NCBI RefSeq assembly: GCF_001282725.1 | Contig: NZ_LN876586.1 | Location: forward strand, 203,856 to 267,855 | DNA: 64,000 nt | Origin: Inediibacterium massiliense | Lineage (GTDB): Bacteria; Bacillota; Clostridia; Peptostreptococcales; Thermotaleaceae | Direction of reading: 5' to 3' | In this document: piece after piece, positions 10,263 through 17,828 of the stretch | Layout of the letters: the number at the start of each line of letters is the position of its first letter | How positions within the stretch are numbered: the stretch's first letter is position 1 | Program-made: the position numbers and the translations under genes | The notes under the pieces: model-generated | Databases searched by the model: none | The model's input: the letters and a program-made list of their open reading frames with translations, nothing else | What the model was told of the DNA's origin: nothing

Positions 10263-10934
10263 TATTGTATAAGTTTCCCCAGGATTTAAAATAATTATTT
10301 CTGATGAGGTTTGTGTTTTCAATTTTTCTGGATCTGCTTTTATGAGAGGAAAAGTATTGTAATGCATAGGGATGACTTTTTTAGGCTTTATAAAATCTAC
10401 TGCCAAGGAAGCATCTTCTATATCCATCGTAAAGTTTCCTCCTATAGGAAGAAGTGCTAGATCAATATTTTCTCTTTCTAAAAGCTTCATATCCATAGTA
10501 AGACCTGTATCTCCTGCATGATAGATTGTATTTTTTCCTATCTTTATTACAAATCCACAAGGATTTCCCCCATAAAGCATACCTTCTGTTGTTTCAATAG
10601 AAGAACCATGAAGAGCAGGAGTCATTTTTACAACTCCAAAATCAAAAGATGTTCTTCCCCCAATATGCATAGGATGAGTAGTTATGTCCTTTGTTCCAAG
10701 AAAACAAGCTATCTCATAATTTGTAATGACCATAGAATTGGTTTTCCTAGCAATTTCTATCGTATCTCCTAGGTGATCTCCATGACCATGGGTAACAAAA
10801 ATATGAGTGATAGAAGAAAAGTCATCAGGAGACAGAGGGCAATTTTCATTACCAGTCATAAAAGGGTCAATCAAAGCTTTAAAATTATTTTCTTCCAAAT
10901 AAAAACAAGAATGTCCTAAAAATTGAATTTTCAT
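10260..10934 (-). CDS. UPF0173-family metal-dependent hydrolase (metallo-beta-lactamase fold)
   Basis: A 224-residue soluble MBL-fold protein like Bacillus YtkL. The metal-binding motif THGHGDHLGD gives H49, H51, D53 and H54. Further ligands are probably in THPMHIGG, AGDTGLTMD and the IPMHYNTFP region. No substrate is established for this family. The frame extends seven codons upstream, but AGAAAGGAG precedes the ATG at 10934 at good spacing and the family starts with MKIQFLGHSCF, so that start is chosen. Confidence 0.88.
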   Translation of the reverse strand: MKIQFLGHSCFYLEENNFKALIDPFMTGNENCPLSPDDFSSITHIFVTHGHGDHLGDTIEIARKTNSMVITNYEIACFLGTKDITTHPMHIGGRTSFDFGVVKMTPALHGSSIETTEGMLYGGNPCGFVIKIGKNTIYHAGDTGLTMDMKLLERENIDLALLPIGGNFTMDIEDASLAVDFIKPKKVIPMHYNTFPLIKADPEKLKTQTSSEIIILNPGETYTI

Positions 10935-10996
10935 TTTAGGGCTCCTTTCTATCATAATTTTATATATATTATTAGGATAACATAAATTTTATGAAA

Positions 10997-12370
10997 TTAT
11001 GAACAGTGATTATGATAAGATGATTTTCGAATCCATCCCATATATCCATAGAAAATTGTAAGAATAGGGGTAATATAGCAAAAAATGCTAAAGGGAGCAA
11101 AATCAAGAACGTTTACATGAAAAAGAGTCATAATAAAAATAGCATTAGAATTAGAAGGAATTAAAGGAACAAGAACAATTGCAGTATCCGCTAAAGTACG
11201 AGCTAAGGTATTTTTAGATATATTTTTTCTTTCAAAATGAGTTTGTAGAAATTTCCCTGGGATAATAATAGATATGGTTTGATTGCTTGTTATAAATGCA
11301 ATGATCAAGCTTAAGAAAGATGTTTTTAAAATAAGGTTTCCTGTACTTTTTACTTTTTTAATAAATGTGTCAATAATAGGTTGAATCATATTTGTACCGT
11401 CCAATATTCCAGTTAATGCAGTAGAAGCTACAATAATAAGAATAATATATCTCATAGAAAAAATACCTCCACCTGATACAATAGAAGAAATTTGTGGATG
11501 ATTAGAATGAAATCCCCAAAAAGAAACATAAATAATTTTAGAAATAGAAAATTGTTCAATAAACAATGTGATGAAAAGACTCACCATGAGTCCAGTACTC
11601 AAACTTTTAATCATAGAATACCGAAATAGTGCCATAATCAAAATTAAAAAAGGAGAAATAAGCAAAAAACATGAAATGAAAAAATGTGTAGAAAGAATGT
11701 TTTGAAGGGTTATTATTTTTTCAAGGGGTGTAATACCCATATTTTTTTTGCCCATAAATGTATAAAAAATAATACATAGTATATAAGAGGGAATAAGAGT
11801 AGTCATCATATGTTTTAAGTTATCCATTAAATTTGTTTTTGTAATAATGGCAGTTAAATTGGCACTACTAGATAAAGGAGAAGAACGATCTCCTATATAG
11901 CTAGCAGAAACAATGGCTCCAGCCAATAAAGGCGTAGAAATATGAAGACTTTTACCAATTCCCATAAGTGCCATACCTATTGTACTGATACTCCCCAAAG
12001 AAGTTCCCAAAATTATAGAGATGATACTTGTAATCAAAAAAGCTACTAACACAAAGTTGAGATGAGACAAATAAGAAAAGCCCATATGCATGATGGTAGG
12101 GATGGTACCATTTAACATCCATATTCCTATAAGTATACTAATGATGATCATCATTAGTATGACAATAGATACACTTTTTAAACCTTTGGTCATCATATAA
12201 AATATTTCTTTATGAGAATAGCCATTGAAATATGAAAGGATGTATGCACATAAAAGTCCTAAAAATATACCATAAAGAGGAGAATAATTTAATTTTAAAC
12301 ATATGTAAATTCCAACAATTAACACAATGAATACAGCATAAGTGCATTTTTTAGAAATTACTTTTTTCAT
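10997..12370 (-). CDS. Na+/H+ antiporter, NhaC family
   Basis: A 457-residue integral membrane protein with about eleven to twelve hydrophobic helices. The conserved NhaC segment ASYIGDRSSPLSSSANLTAI is present at about 156-175, as are GTSLGSISTIGMALMGIGK and, late in the protein, ADTAIVLVPLIPSNSNAIF. NhaC carriers exchange Na+ and H+ for pH and sodium homeostasis; some relatives exchange malate or amino acids instead, so the substrate is probable rather than certain. The ATG follows AAAAGAGGAATCGT. It would complement the Na+-pumping decarboxylase encoded at 57.7-61.3 kb. Confidence 0.85.
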   Translation of the reverse strand: MKKVISKKCTYAVFIVLIVGIYICLKLNYSPLYGIFLGLLCAYILSYFNGYSHKEIFYMMTKGLKSVSIVILMMIIISILIGIWMLNGTIPTIMHMGFSYLSHLNFVLVAFLITSIISIILGTSLGSISTIGMALMGIGKSLHISTPLLAGAIVSASYIGDRSSPLSSSANLTAIITKTNLMDNLKHMMTTLIPSYILCIIFYTFMGKKNMGITPLEKIITLQNILSTHFFISCFLLISPFLILIMALFRYSMIKSLSTGLMVSLFITLFIEQFSISKIIYVSFWGFHSNHPQISSIVSGGGIFSMRYIILIIVASTALTGILDGTNMIQPIIDTFIKKVKSTGNLILKTSFLSLIIAFITSNQTISIIIPGKFLQTHFERKNISKNTLARTLADTAIVLVPLIPSNSNAIFIMTLFHVNVLDFAPFSIFCYITPILTIFYGYMGWIRKSSYHNHCS

Positions 12371-12484
12371 ACGATTCCTCTTTTCTTACTATCATGGATA
12401 GCTGAATGGATCAATATCATTGTATAATAAATCCACTAAAAAGTGAATGCAAAATTTCATTGTTAATAAAATTCAAAAAATTAA

Positions 12485-12513
12485 TTGAAACATATTCATT
12501 TATCATGTATAAT
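12485..12513 (+). promoter_or_regulatory. Strong sigma-A-type promoter for the small gene at 12602
   Basis: TTGAAA (12485-12490), a 17-nt spacer and TATAAT (12508-12513). The predicted transcript has a leader of about 80 nt before the small gene. The rest of the 231-nt gap after nhaC shows nothing else recognisable. Confidence 0.7.
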
Positions 12514-12601
12514 GGAAACATGATATTTGAAAAATAGTCCATATCAAATGACTTTCTTATAAATGTTTTAAAGTGTACACAGTCGAAAGGAGGAGAAAGC
12601 A

Positions 12602-12781
12602 ATGCATTATATCAAGAGACTATTAGAAAAAAGAGATTTGCTGATGAATAAATATGCTTTATTATTTCAAAAACCTAATTTAACAGAAGATGAAATGAAG
12701 GAAAAAAATAAAATAAATCAGGAAATTATTCATTTGGATTTTGAAATTGAAAATGTAAAAAGAGAGAAAAATATTAGTTAA
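12602..12781 (+). CDS. Small coiled-coil protein, 59 residues, unknown function
   Basis: A short frame with all the marks of a real gene: a consensus promoter at 12485-12513, the Shine-Dalgarno AAAGGAGGAG at 12586-12595 with 6 nt before the ATG, and an 18-bp terminator directly after the stop. The product begins MHYIKRLLEKRDLLMNKYAL and is rich in Lys, Glu, Asn and Ile. Heptad-like hydrophobic spacing suggests two helices forming a coiled-coil hairpin. There are no cysteines and no membrane segment. I do not recognise a family. It converges on a zinc-ribbon protein gene. Confidence 0.7.
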   Translation: MHYIKRLLEKRDLLMNKYALLFQKPNLTEDEMKEKNKINQEIIHLDFEIENVKREKNIS

Positions 12782-12782
12782 G

Positions 12783-12819
12783 AAAAAATTAGGAAAGGAG
12801 TCTCCTTTCCTAATTTTTT
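12783..12819. terminator. Bidirectional terminator, 18-bp stem
   Basis: AAAAAATTAGGAAAGGAG pairs with CTCCTTTCCTAATTTTTT, a nearly perfect palindrome with T-runs on both strands. Its right edge overlaps the last codons of the zinc-ribbon gene. Confidence 0.9.
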
Positions 12820-13220
12820 TCTATATCATCTTCATCTTTTAATTCTTCTGATTCTTTTTGAATTTTGTGCCCACAGTGAGGGCAAAAATTTGGATTTTCT
12901 TCTATTTCATTACCACATGCATCACATCTTGTAATACCCTTTAGAAGTTTGATTTTTTCTTCATAGTCATTAATTCTTGCTAAAGTAGCATGAAGTTCCA
13001 TAATGGAAAATTCTACTTCATCTGATAAGCTTATATCAGGGTTTTCTTGATAGAAATCATATAGTTTTCTTCCTAAATTATAATAGAGCTCATCTATTCT
13101 TGAGATATCTTTAGATAAAGCAATTTTCATTCTAGTTAATTCTGTCATATCCGAAGAAATTTCTTGAATAGCTTTTTTCCCATCGATCATTCCTTGTTTT
13201 ACCTTATTTAATAAATTCAT
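12810..13220 (-). CDS. Zinc-ribbon domain protein with coiled-coil N-terminus
   Basis: A 136-residue soluble protein. Residues about 1-95 are predicted alpha-helical and coiled-coil-forming. They are followed by a rubredoxin-type zinc ribbon with C99, C102, C113 and C116 (CDACG and CPHCG) and an acidic Glu/Asp-rich tail. Proteins of this shape are common and mostly uncharacterised in clostridia. The ATG is preceded by AAGGGGGAAGCAAT. No functional clue comes from the neighbours, the convergent small gene and the divergent crt-hbd operon. Confidence 0.75.
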   Translation of the reverse strand: MNLLNKVKQGMIDGKKAIQEISSDMTELTRMKIALSKDISRIDELYYNLGRKLYDFYQENPDISLSDEVEFSIMELHATLARINDYEEKIKLLKGITRCDACGNEIEENPNFCPHCGHKIQKESEELKDEDDIEKN

Positions 13221-13248
13221 ATTGCTTCCCCCTTTTATAAAGTGTATT

Positions 13249-13392
13249 TTAACTAAATATACTTTATGCTTGTAAAATGCAAAAAATTCACAAAAATCTA
13301 ATGATAATGGCTATTGTTCATGTTTCTTACAATAGATTTCAAAAAAGAAAAAGAGCTACAAAAACAGATAAAGTGGCCTTTTTTCTTTTTTC
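13249..13392 (+). ncRNA. Possible small RNA: promoter-like site, hairpin and orphan terminator
   Basis: The 340-nt gap upstream of crt contains no gene. On the plus strand TTAACT (13249-13254), an 18-nt spacer and TAAAAT (13273-13278, preceded by TG) could start an RNA near 13285. Next come a hairpin CTATTGT/ACAATAG (13311-13335) and a longer imperfect stem whose arms lie at about 13342-13360 and 13374-13392, the second arm ending in a T-rich run like an intrinsic terminator. No plus-strand gene upstream needs that terminator, because the small gene at 12602 has its own. The RNA is a candidate only. Confidence 0.3.
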
Positions 13393-13496
13393 AAAATTTA
13401 TAATTATAAAATACAGAAATGTCTGAAAAAATGAAAAGGCTAAAGAAAATAAAAGGAAAGCATTAGCAAATTGTTAAAGATTTGTCATAGAGGGGG

Positions 13497-13525
13497 TTTT
13501 TATTTTTGTCCATAAGGTGTATAAT
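13497..13525 (+). promoter_or_regulatory. Probable promoter of crt-hbd
   Basis: TATAAT at 13520-13525 is preceded by TG, with a weak -35 (TTTTTA, 13497-13502) at 17-nt spacing, 35 nt before crt. No complete Rex-type palindrome was found, only a TTGTTAA half-site near 13471. Confidence 0.5.
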
Positions 13526-13560
13526 TTGGAATAAGGATAGTAATATTAGGGGGTGCAGAA

Positions 13561-14340
13561 ATGACATATCAGTTTATTCGAATTGAGCAACAAGAAAAGG
13601 TTGCCATATTAAAAATTAATAGACCAAAAGCATTAAATGCACTAAACTCTGAAGTGTTAAAAGAATTAGATTGTGCAGTATATGGACTTGAAACTGATGA
13701 AAATGTAGATGTAATTATTATTACAGGTGAAGGAAAAGCTTTTGTTGCTGGAGCAGATATTGGAGAAATGAAAGATTTAGGAGCAGAAGAAGGAAGAATA
13801 TTTGGAAATTTAGGTCAACAAGTATTCAGAAGAATTGAAAAAATGGAAAAACCAGTAATTGCTGCCGTGAATGGTTTTGCTTTGGGAGGCGGCTGTGAAT
13901 TAGCTATGTGCTGCGATATACGTATTGCTAGTGAAAAAGCAAAATTTGGCCAACCAGAAGTTGGTTTAGGAATTATACCAGGATTTTCAGGAACACAAAG
14001 ATTACCTAGGTTAGTAGGAACAGGAAAAGCAAAAGAATTAATTTTTACAGCAGACATTATCAATGCTTTAGAGGCTGAAAAAATAGGACTTGTAAATAAA
14101 GTAGTAGCTCCTGAAGAATTAATGAAGGAAGCTATGAATTTAGCAAAGAAAATTGCTAAAAATGCTCAGAAAGCTGTAAGATATGCAAATATTGCCATCA
14201 ATAGAGGCATTGAGACAGATATAGAAACAGGAATTGAAATGGAAGGAAATCTATTTGGATTATGTTTTGCTACAAAAGATCAAAAAGAAGGAATGACAGC
14301 TTTTTTAGAAAAAAGAAGTGCAGCTTTTCAAGGAGAGTAA
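13561..14340 (+). CDS. crt: Short-chain enoyl-CoA hydratase (crotonase)
   Basis: A 259-residue crotonase-fold enzyme that hydrates crotonyl-CoA reversibly to 3-hydroxybutyryl-CoA in the butyrate/acetyl-CoA pathway. The oxyanion-hole segments AFVAGADIGEM and NGFALGGGCELAM are present, with catalytic Glu113 (GGGCELA) and Glu133 (QPEVGLG). Length is typical. The ATG lies behind AGGGGGTGCAG. hbd follows 34 nt downstream, forming a two-gene operon. Acyl-CoA dehydrogenase and electron-transfer flavoprotein genes, often adjacent, are not in this window. Confidence 0.93.
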   Translation: MTYQFIRIEQQEKVAILKINRPKALNALNSEVLKELDCAVYGLETDENVDVIIITGEGKAFVAGADIGEMKDLGAEEGRIFGNLGQQVFRRIEKMEKPVIAAVNGFALGGGCELAMCCDIRIASEKAKFGQPEVGLGIIPGFSGTQRLPRLVGTGKAKELIFTADIINALEAEKIGLVNKVVAPEELMKEAMNLAKKIAKNAQKAVRYANIAINRGIETDIETGIEMEGNLFGLCFATKDQKEGMTAFLEKRSAAFQGE

Positions 14341-14374
14341 TTTTAAAAAATTATAATACATAGGGGGTAATCTT

Positions 14375-15220
14375 ATGAAAAAAATTGGTATATTAGGAAC
14401 AGGAACTATGGGTTCTGGAATCATGCAAGTTTTTGCACAAAATGGATATGAAGTTTATGTAAGAGCAAGAAGACAAGAATCTATTGATAAAGGAATAAAA
14501 ACAGTTACTAAGAATTTAGATAAAAGTATTAAAAAAGGAAAAATGACAGAAGAAGAAAAAACTCAAATATTAGATAGAATTCATACATCTACAGAAATTG
14601 ATATTATAAAAGATTGTGATTTGATTGTTGAAGCTGCGGTAGAAAATATGGAAGCAAAGAAAAAAATATTTGCTGAAATAGATGAAGTATGTAAAGCTGA
14701 AACAATTATTGCTACAAATACATCTTCTTTATCTATTACTGAAATTGCATCTGCAACAAAAAGAGCAGATAAAGTAATTGGTATGCACTTCTTTAATCCT
14801 GTACCAGTAATGAAATTAGTTGAAATTATTAAAGGAATTGCTACTTCTGAAGAAACTAAAAATGCAATTGTAGAGCTAACAAAAGCTATTGGAAAAACTC
14901 CAGTAGAAGTAGAAGAAGCTCCTGGATTTGTTGTAAATAGGATATTAATTCCAATGATCAATGAAGCAGTAGGAATTTTAGCTGATGGTGTTGCGAAAGC
15001 TGAGGACATTGATGAAGCTATGAAACTAGGTGCAAACCATCCAATTGGACCATTAGCATTGGGAGATTTAATAGGACTTGATGTATGTTTAGCAATCATG
15101 GAAGTATTATATACTGAATTTGGTGATTCTAAATATAGACCTCATCCACTACTTAGAAAAATGGTAAGAGGTAACTTATTAGGAAGAAAAACAGGTAAAG
15201 GATTTTATGATTATCAATAA
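14375..15220 (+). CDS. hbd: 3-hydroxybutyryl-CoA dehydrogenase
   Basis: A 281-residue soluble dehydrogenase that interconverts acetoacetyl-CoA and 3-hydroxybutyryl-CoA, the step before crotonase. The Rossmann motif GTGTMGSG is at residues 8-15, the catalytic His138 lies in [15 protein letters not shown], and [18 protein letters not shown] is intact. After the second beta strand, where NADH enzymes usually carry an Asp (LRDI in the C. acetobutylicum protein), this one reads VRARR, which suggests preference for NADPH. That is an inference. The ATG follows AGGGGGTAATCTT, and an intrinsic terminator follows the stop. Confidence 0.95.
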   Translation: MKKIGILGTGTMGSGIMQVFAQNGYEVYVRARRQESIDKGIKTVTKNLDKSIKKGKMTEEEKTQILDRIHTSTEIDIIKDCDLIVEAAVENMEAKKKIFAEIDEVCKAETIIATNTSSLSITEIASATKRADKVIGMHFFNPVPVMKLVEIIKGIATSEETKNAIVELTKAIGKTPVEVEEAPGFVVNRILIPMINEAVGILADGVAKAEDIDEAMKLGANHPIGPLALGDLIGLDVCLAIMEVLYTEFGDSKYRPHPLLRKMVRGNLLGRKTGKGFYDYQ

Positions 15221-15222
15221 TG

Positions 15223-15250
15223 AAAAGCTCTCCGAAAGGAGAGCTTTTAT
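15223..15250 (+). terminator. Terminator of crt-hbd
   Basis: AAAAGCTCTCC-GAAA-GGAGAGCTTTT, an 11-bp stem with a GAAA tetraloop, 2 nt after the hbd stop. Confidence 0.9.
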
Positions 15251-15336
15251 CATTTATAAATTGTAATAAAATTTTAACCACTATAATGCAATGTTGTGAT
15301 AAAATGTTTTCAGAAAACCTCTGAAAGGAGTATATT

Positions 15337-16299
15337 ATGAAAACTTTTTTTAAAGTCTTTGCAATTTCTTTTTTATGTTTTACAGTAACTATGGGAGCAG
15401 GGCTATGGGCCTTTTCTAAATTTTATCATGCACAAGAAAAAGAGACAGAATCTATAGAGGTTGTAGAAAATGAAGAAAAACAAGAAGAAAATAAAGGAGA
15501 AGATATCAAGCAGTACCAAACAGAGTTGGAAAAACTTATTCATGAAAGCAGTAGAACAAATATATTGCTTTTAGGAATGGAAGGAGTAAGAACAGATACT
15601 ATTGTTTTGGCAAGCTTTGATAAAAAAAGTAAAAATCTAGATTTAATATCTGTACCTAGAGATACCTATTATGAAAGAAGAGAGTATCGTGCAGCAGATA
15701 AACAAAAGATTAATGCTGTATATGGGGATTCTGGAATAAAAGGAACAAAGAGGGCAATTTCTGAGGTGTTAAATATACCTATTGACTATTATGTGAAGGT
15801 GACTTACAAAGGAGTAGAAAAAATTGTAGATTCATTAGGAGGGGTAGAGGTAAATATCCCTGTTAAAATGGATTATGATGACCCTTATGATAAACCGCCT
15901 CTTCATATTCATTTCAATAAGGGAAGACAAGTGTTAAATGGAAAAAATGCTGTAAAGTTTTTGCGCTTTAGAAAGGGAAACAAGGGTGGAGGATATCCTG
16001 ATGGAGATTTAGGCAGAATGAAAGCCCAACAACAATTTATGAAAAATGCATTAAAAAAAGCATTTGGTTTCAGGCTTCCGGTAGTCGCAAATACTGTAGT
16101 TCAATATGTAGATACAGATATTCCTCTATCTCAAATTGCAATCTTGGCAAAGGATGCAGTAGGCATGGATATGGAAAATATAGAAGCTTATTCTCTTCCA
16201 GGAGAAGCTATAATGAAGAAATTATCTTATTTTATACCGGATGAAGATGAGGTAGAAGAATTAATGAAACAAATTTATAAAAGAGGAAAAGAAGAGTAG
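15337..16299 (+). CDS. LytR-CpsA-Psr (LCP) family protein
   Basis: A 320-residue membrane-anchored phosphotransferase-like protein. The family attaches wall teichoic acid or other polymers from lipid carriers to peptidoglycan. There is one N-terminal helix (about 5-26), an acidic Glu/Lys-rich linker, then the LCP domain from about 68: ILLLGMEGVRTDTIVLASFD, LISVPRDTYYE, KINAVYGDSG and YVKVTYKGVEKIVDSLGGVEV, with the conserved Arg/Asp residues. The ATG follows TGAAAGGAGTATATT. No glycosyltransferase cluster is near, so the polymer is unknown. Confidence 0.9.
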   Translation: MKTFFKVFAISFLCFTVTMGAGLWAFSKFYHAQEKETESIEVVENEEKQEENKGEDIKQYQTELEKLIHESSRTNILLLGMEGVRTDTIVLASFDKKSKNLDLISVPRDTYYERREYRAADKQKINAVYGDSGIKGTKRAISEVLNIPIDYYVKVTYKGVEKIVDSLGGVEVNIPVKMDYDDPYDKPPLHIHFNKGRQVLNGKNAVKFLRFRKGNKGGGYPDGDLGRMKAQQQFMKNALKKAFGFRLPVVANTVVQYVDTDIPLSQIAILAKDAVGMDMENIEAYSLPGEAIMKKLSYFIPDEDEVEELMKQIYKRGKEE

Positions 16300-16319
16300 T
16301 ATATAGGATATTACTGAGC

Positions 16320-16503
16320 TTGTAGACAAAGTCATCAAAAACGTCACTAATTTTCAAAATTGGAAAATATAAAGAAATGATCGAAAATAGCATTACAAAC
16401 TCGCTATGCTCAAACAGTGTAATGCTAAGCATTTTCTCACTTATTCTATATTTTCACAAATTCTCAATAAATGTTCCTTATTTTTATGACTTTGCTAAAA
16501 TAT
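16320..16503. repeat. Hairpin-forming mobile-type repeat, copy 1 (long form)
   Basis: A 184-bp non-coding element whose ends are imperfect inverted repeats (ACAAAGTCATCAAAAA at the left, GCAAAGTCATAAAAA on the opposite strand at the right). A shorter relative occurs at 47035-47107. The middle 110 bp (16348-16457), absent from the other copy, is itself a long imperfect palindrome centred on AGCATTACA/TGTAATGCT and is bounded by TCAC on both sides. It contains no open frame of note. It behaves like a MITE or a transposon-end remnant, and no known family was recognised. It fills most of the 359-nt gap after the LCP gene. Confidence 0.7.
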
Positions 16504-16521
16504 AGTTGGTCAACAGTTTGA

Positions 16522-16545
16522 GTAGTATCTAGGATACTACTTTTT
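16522..16545 (+). terminator. Terminator displaced downstream of the repeat element
   Basis: GTAGTATC-TAG-GATACTAC followed by five T. A related but decayed palindrome, GTAGTATATAGGATATTAC at 16296-16314, overlaps the LCP stop and lacks a T-tract. The repeat lies between the two. Confidence 0.7.
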
Positions 16546-16658
16546 AATATATGAAAAAATAAAAAATTTAGAAAATATGAAATGTTATAGATGAAGAAGG
16601 GTTTTTTGCAATAAATGTAGAATAATAGTTTTACCATATAGTTTTAGGAGTGGATAGA

Positions 16659-17801
16659 ATGAAAAGAAGAAAGATAGGAGTTCTTTTGGGGACTTTTATA
16701 GGGATTGCAATTATTAGTGGTGCCATTACCTCAGCTGTGTTATTTTATCATCATAAAAAAAATCAAGATATGCAGGAGAAAATGGCTAGTCAATCTGTAG
16801 AAGAAGAGAAAGAAGAAAAGGCGAGTATCAAAGAGATTATACAAAAATCTGATGAAATGTATTTAGAGTCTTATTTGGGGTCAACTCATCTTGTAGAAAT
16901 AGATCAAGAGGATAAGGAAGAAATATTAAATGAGATTAAAAAATTAGATGTAAAATTACTTGTTCATTCTAAAGAAGGAATGGAAGATTTAGAAGAGTAT
17001 GATGAATTTTTATATGGGATTCATATTAAAAATAAAAATATGAAAATAAAAACAAATGAAAAATATATTATTGTAGAAGATACAAAAGGGGATACTAAAT
17101 TTTTTGAAGGAGATTCTACCCATTTACAATCATTGAATGATAAATTAAAAAATATTTATATGAATAAATATAATGATAACAAATGGATTAAGCAAGCGAA
17201 AGAGATTATGATAGAAGCAAAAGATGAAAATCAAAAATGGATATTAAGAGAAAATGATAAGAAGAAATTATTAGAGCTCATAGAGTTAATGGCTCCCGTA
17301 GAAAAAAAAGAAATTATTGGAATTTGTAGTGAGTATCCAGATTATGTAATCGAGATTACAGCAGAAGAAAAAAAGTATAAAATTCATATGCTCAACAAAG
17401 AAATATTGAATTTAGATACATCAGATAATTATGTTTATTACCGATATAATTCTAAATTATGGGATTTTATTACTAAAAAATATCCAGTCAAATTTGCCAA
17501 TACAGACCCTTGTAAAGAACTTTTAAAAGCTTCAAAGATTATTGTAGACGATGCATCAGATGAATTTGATTTTGAAGATACTACATTTTATCCGCTAGAA
17601 ATGGCAAGATGGATTATTAAAGCACCTAAAGAAGAGGTAGATGAGCTTCCTATGTATGAACCAATCTCTTATGAAATAAAATTTCAGGGAAAAAATAAAA
17701 TGATGGAAGTTAAGATTTATGAAGATTATATTGTATATGAAGGTAAAATTTATCGCAGTGAAAAAATAGGTGAAACCATAAGAAGTGCTTTAAATGTATA
17801 A
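16659..17801 (+). CDS. Membrane-anchored protein of unknown function with repeated beta-rich segments
   Basis: A 380-residue protein with a single N-terminal membrane helix (about 7-29) after MKRRK, followed by an acidic, Lys/Glu-rich ectodomain. Three segments (roughly 70-160, 190-275 and 290-378) share a pattern: a short helix, a YxIxI-type strand pair, a Tyr-Ile-(V)-rich strand, and a closing helix of the type LxxxLxxxY. This looks like a divergent repeated module. I do not recognise a family. The start is the ATG at 16659, because AGGAG at 16646-16650 overlaps the GTG nine bases upstream. It converges on murC across a shared terminator. Confidence 0.65.
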   Translation: MKRRKIGVLLGTFIGIAIISGAITSAVLFYHHKKNQDMQEKMASQSVEEEKEEKASIKEIIQKSDEMYLESYLGSTHLVEIDQEDKEEILNEIKKLDVKLLVHSKEGMEDLEEYDEFLYGIHIKNKNMKIKTNEKYIIVEDTKGDTKFFEGDSTHLQSLNDKLKNIYMNKYNDNKWIKQAKEIMIEAKDENQKWILRENDKKKLLELIELMAPVEKKEIIGICSEYPDYVIEITAEEKKYKIHMLNKEILNLDTSDNYVYYRYNSKLWDFITKKYPVKFANTDPCKELLKASKIIVDDASDEFDFEDTTFYPLEMARWIIKAPKEEVDELPMYEPISYEIKFQGKNKMMEVKIYEDYIVYEGKIYRSEKIGETIRSALNV

Positions 17802-17828
17802 AAGGTTAAGGAAATTCCTTAACCTTTT
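17800..17828. terminator. Bidirectional terminator between the anchored protein gene and murC
   Basis: The 14-bp palindromic stem AAAAGGTTAAGGAA/TTCCTTAACCTTTT overlaps the 3' end of murC. Confidence 0.9.

Noticed and set aside
13471-13490. Rex operator upstream of crt
   Set aside because: Only the half-site TTGTTAA is present; the second half does not form the needed palindrome.
14581-15099. A 172-codon minus-strand frame opposite hbd
   Set aside because: Shadow of the strong hbd frame caused by codon bias; Ser/Thr/Ile-rich, no start signals. The same applies to the long antisense frames opposite glmU/prs, spoIIE, ftsH and mmdA.
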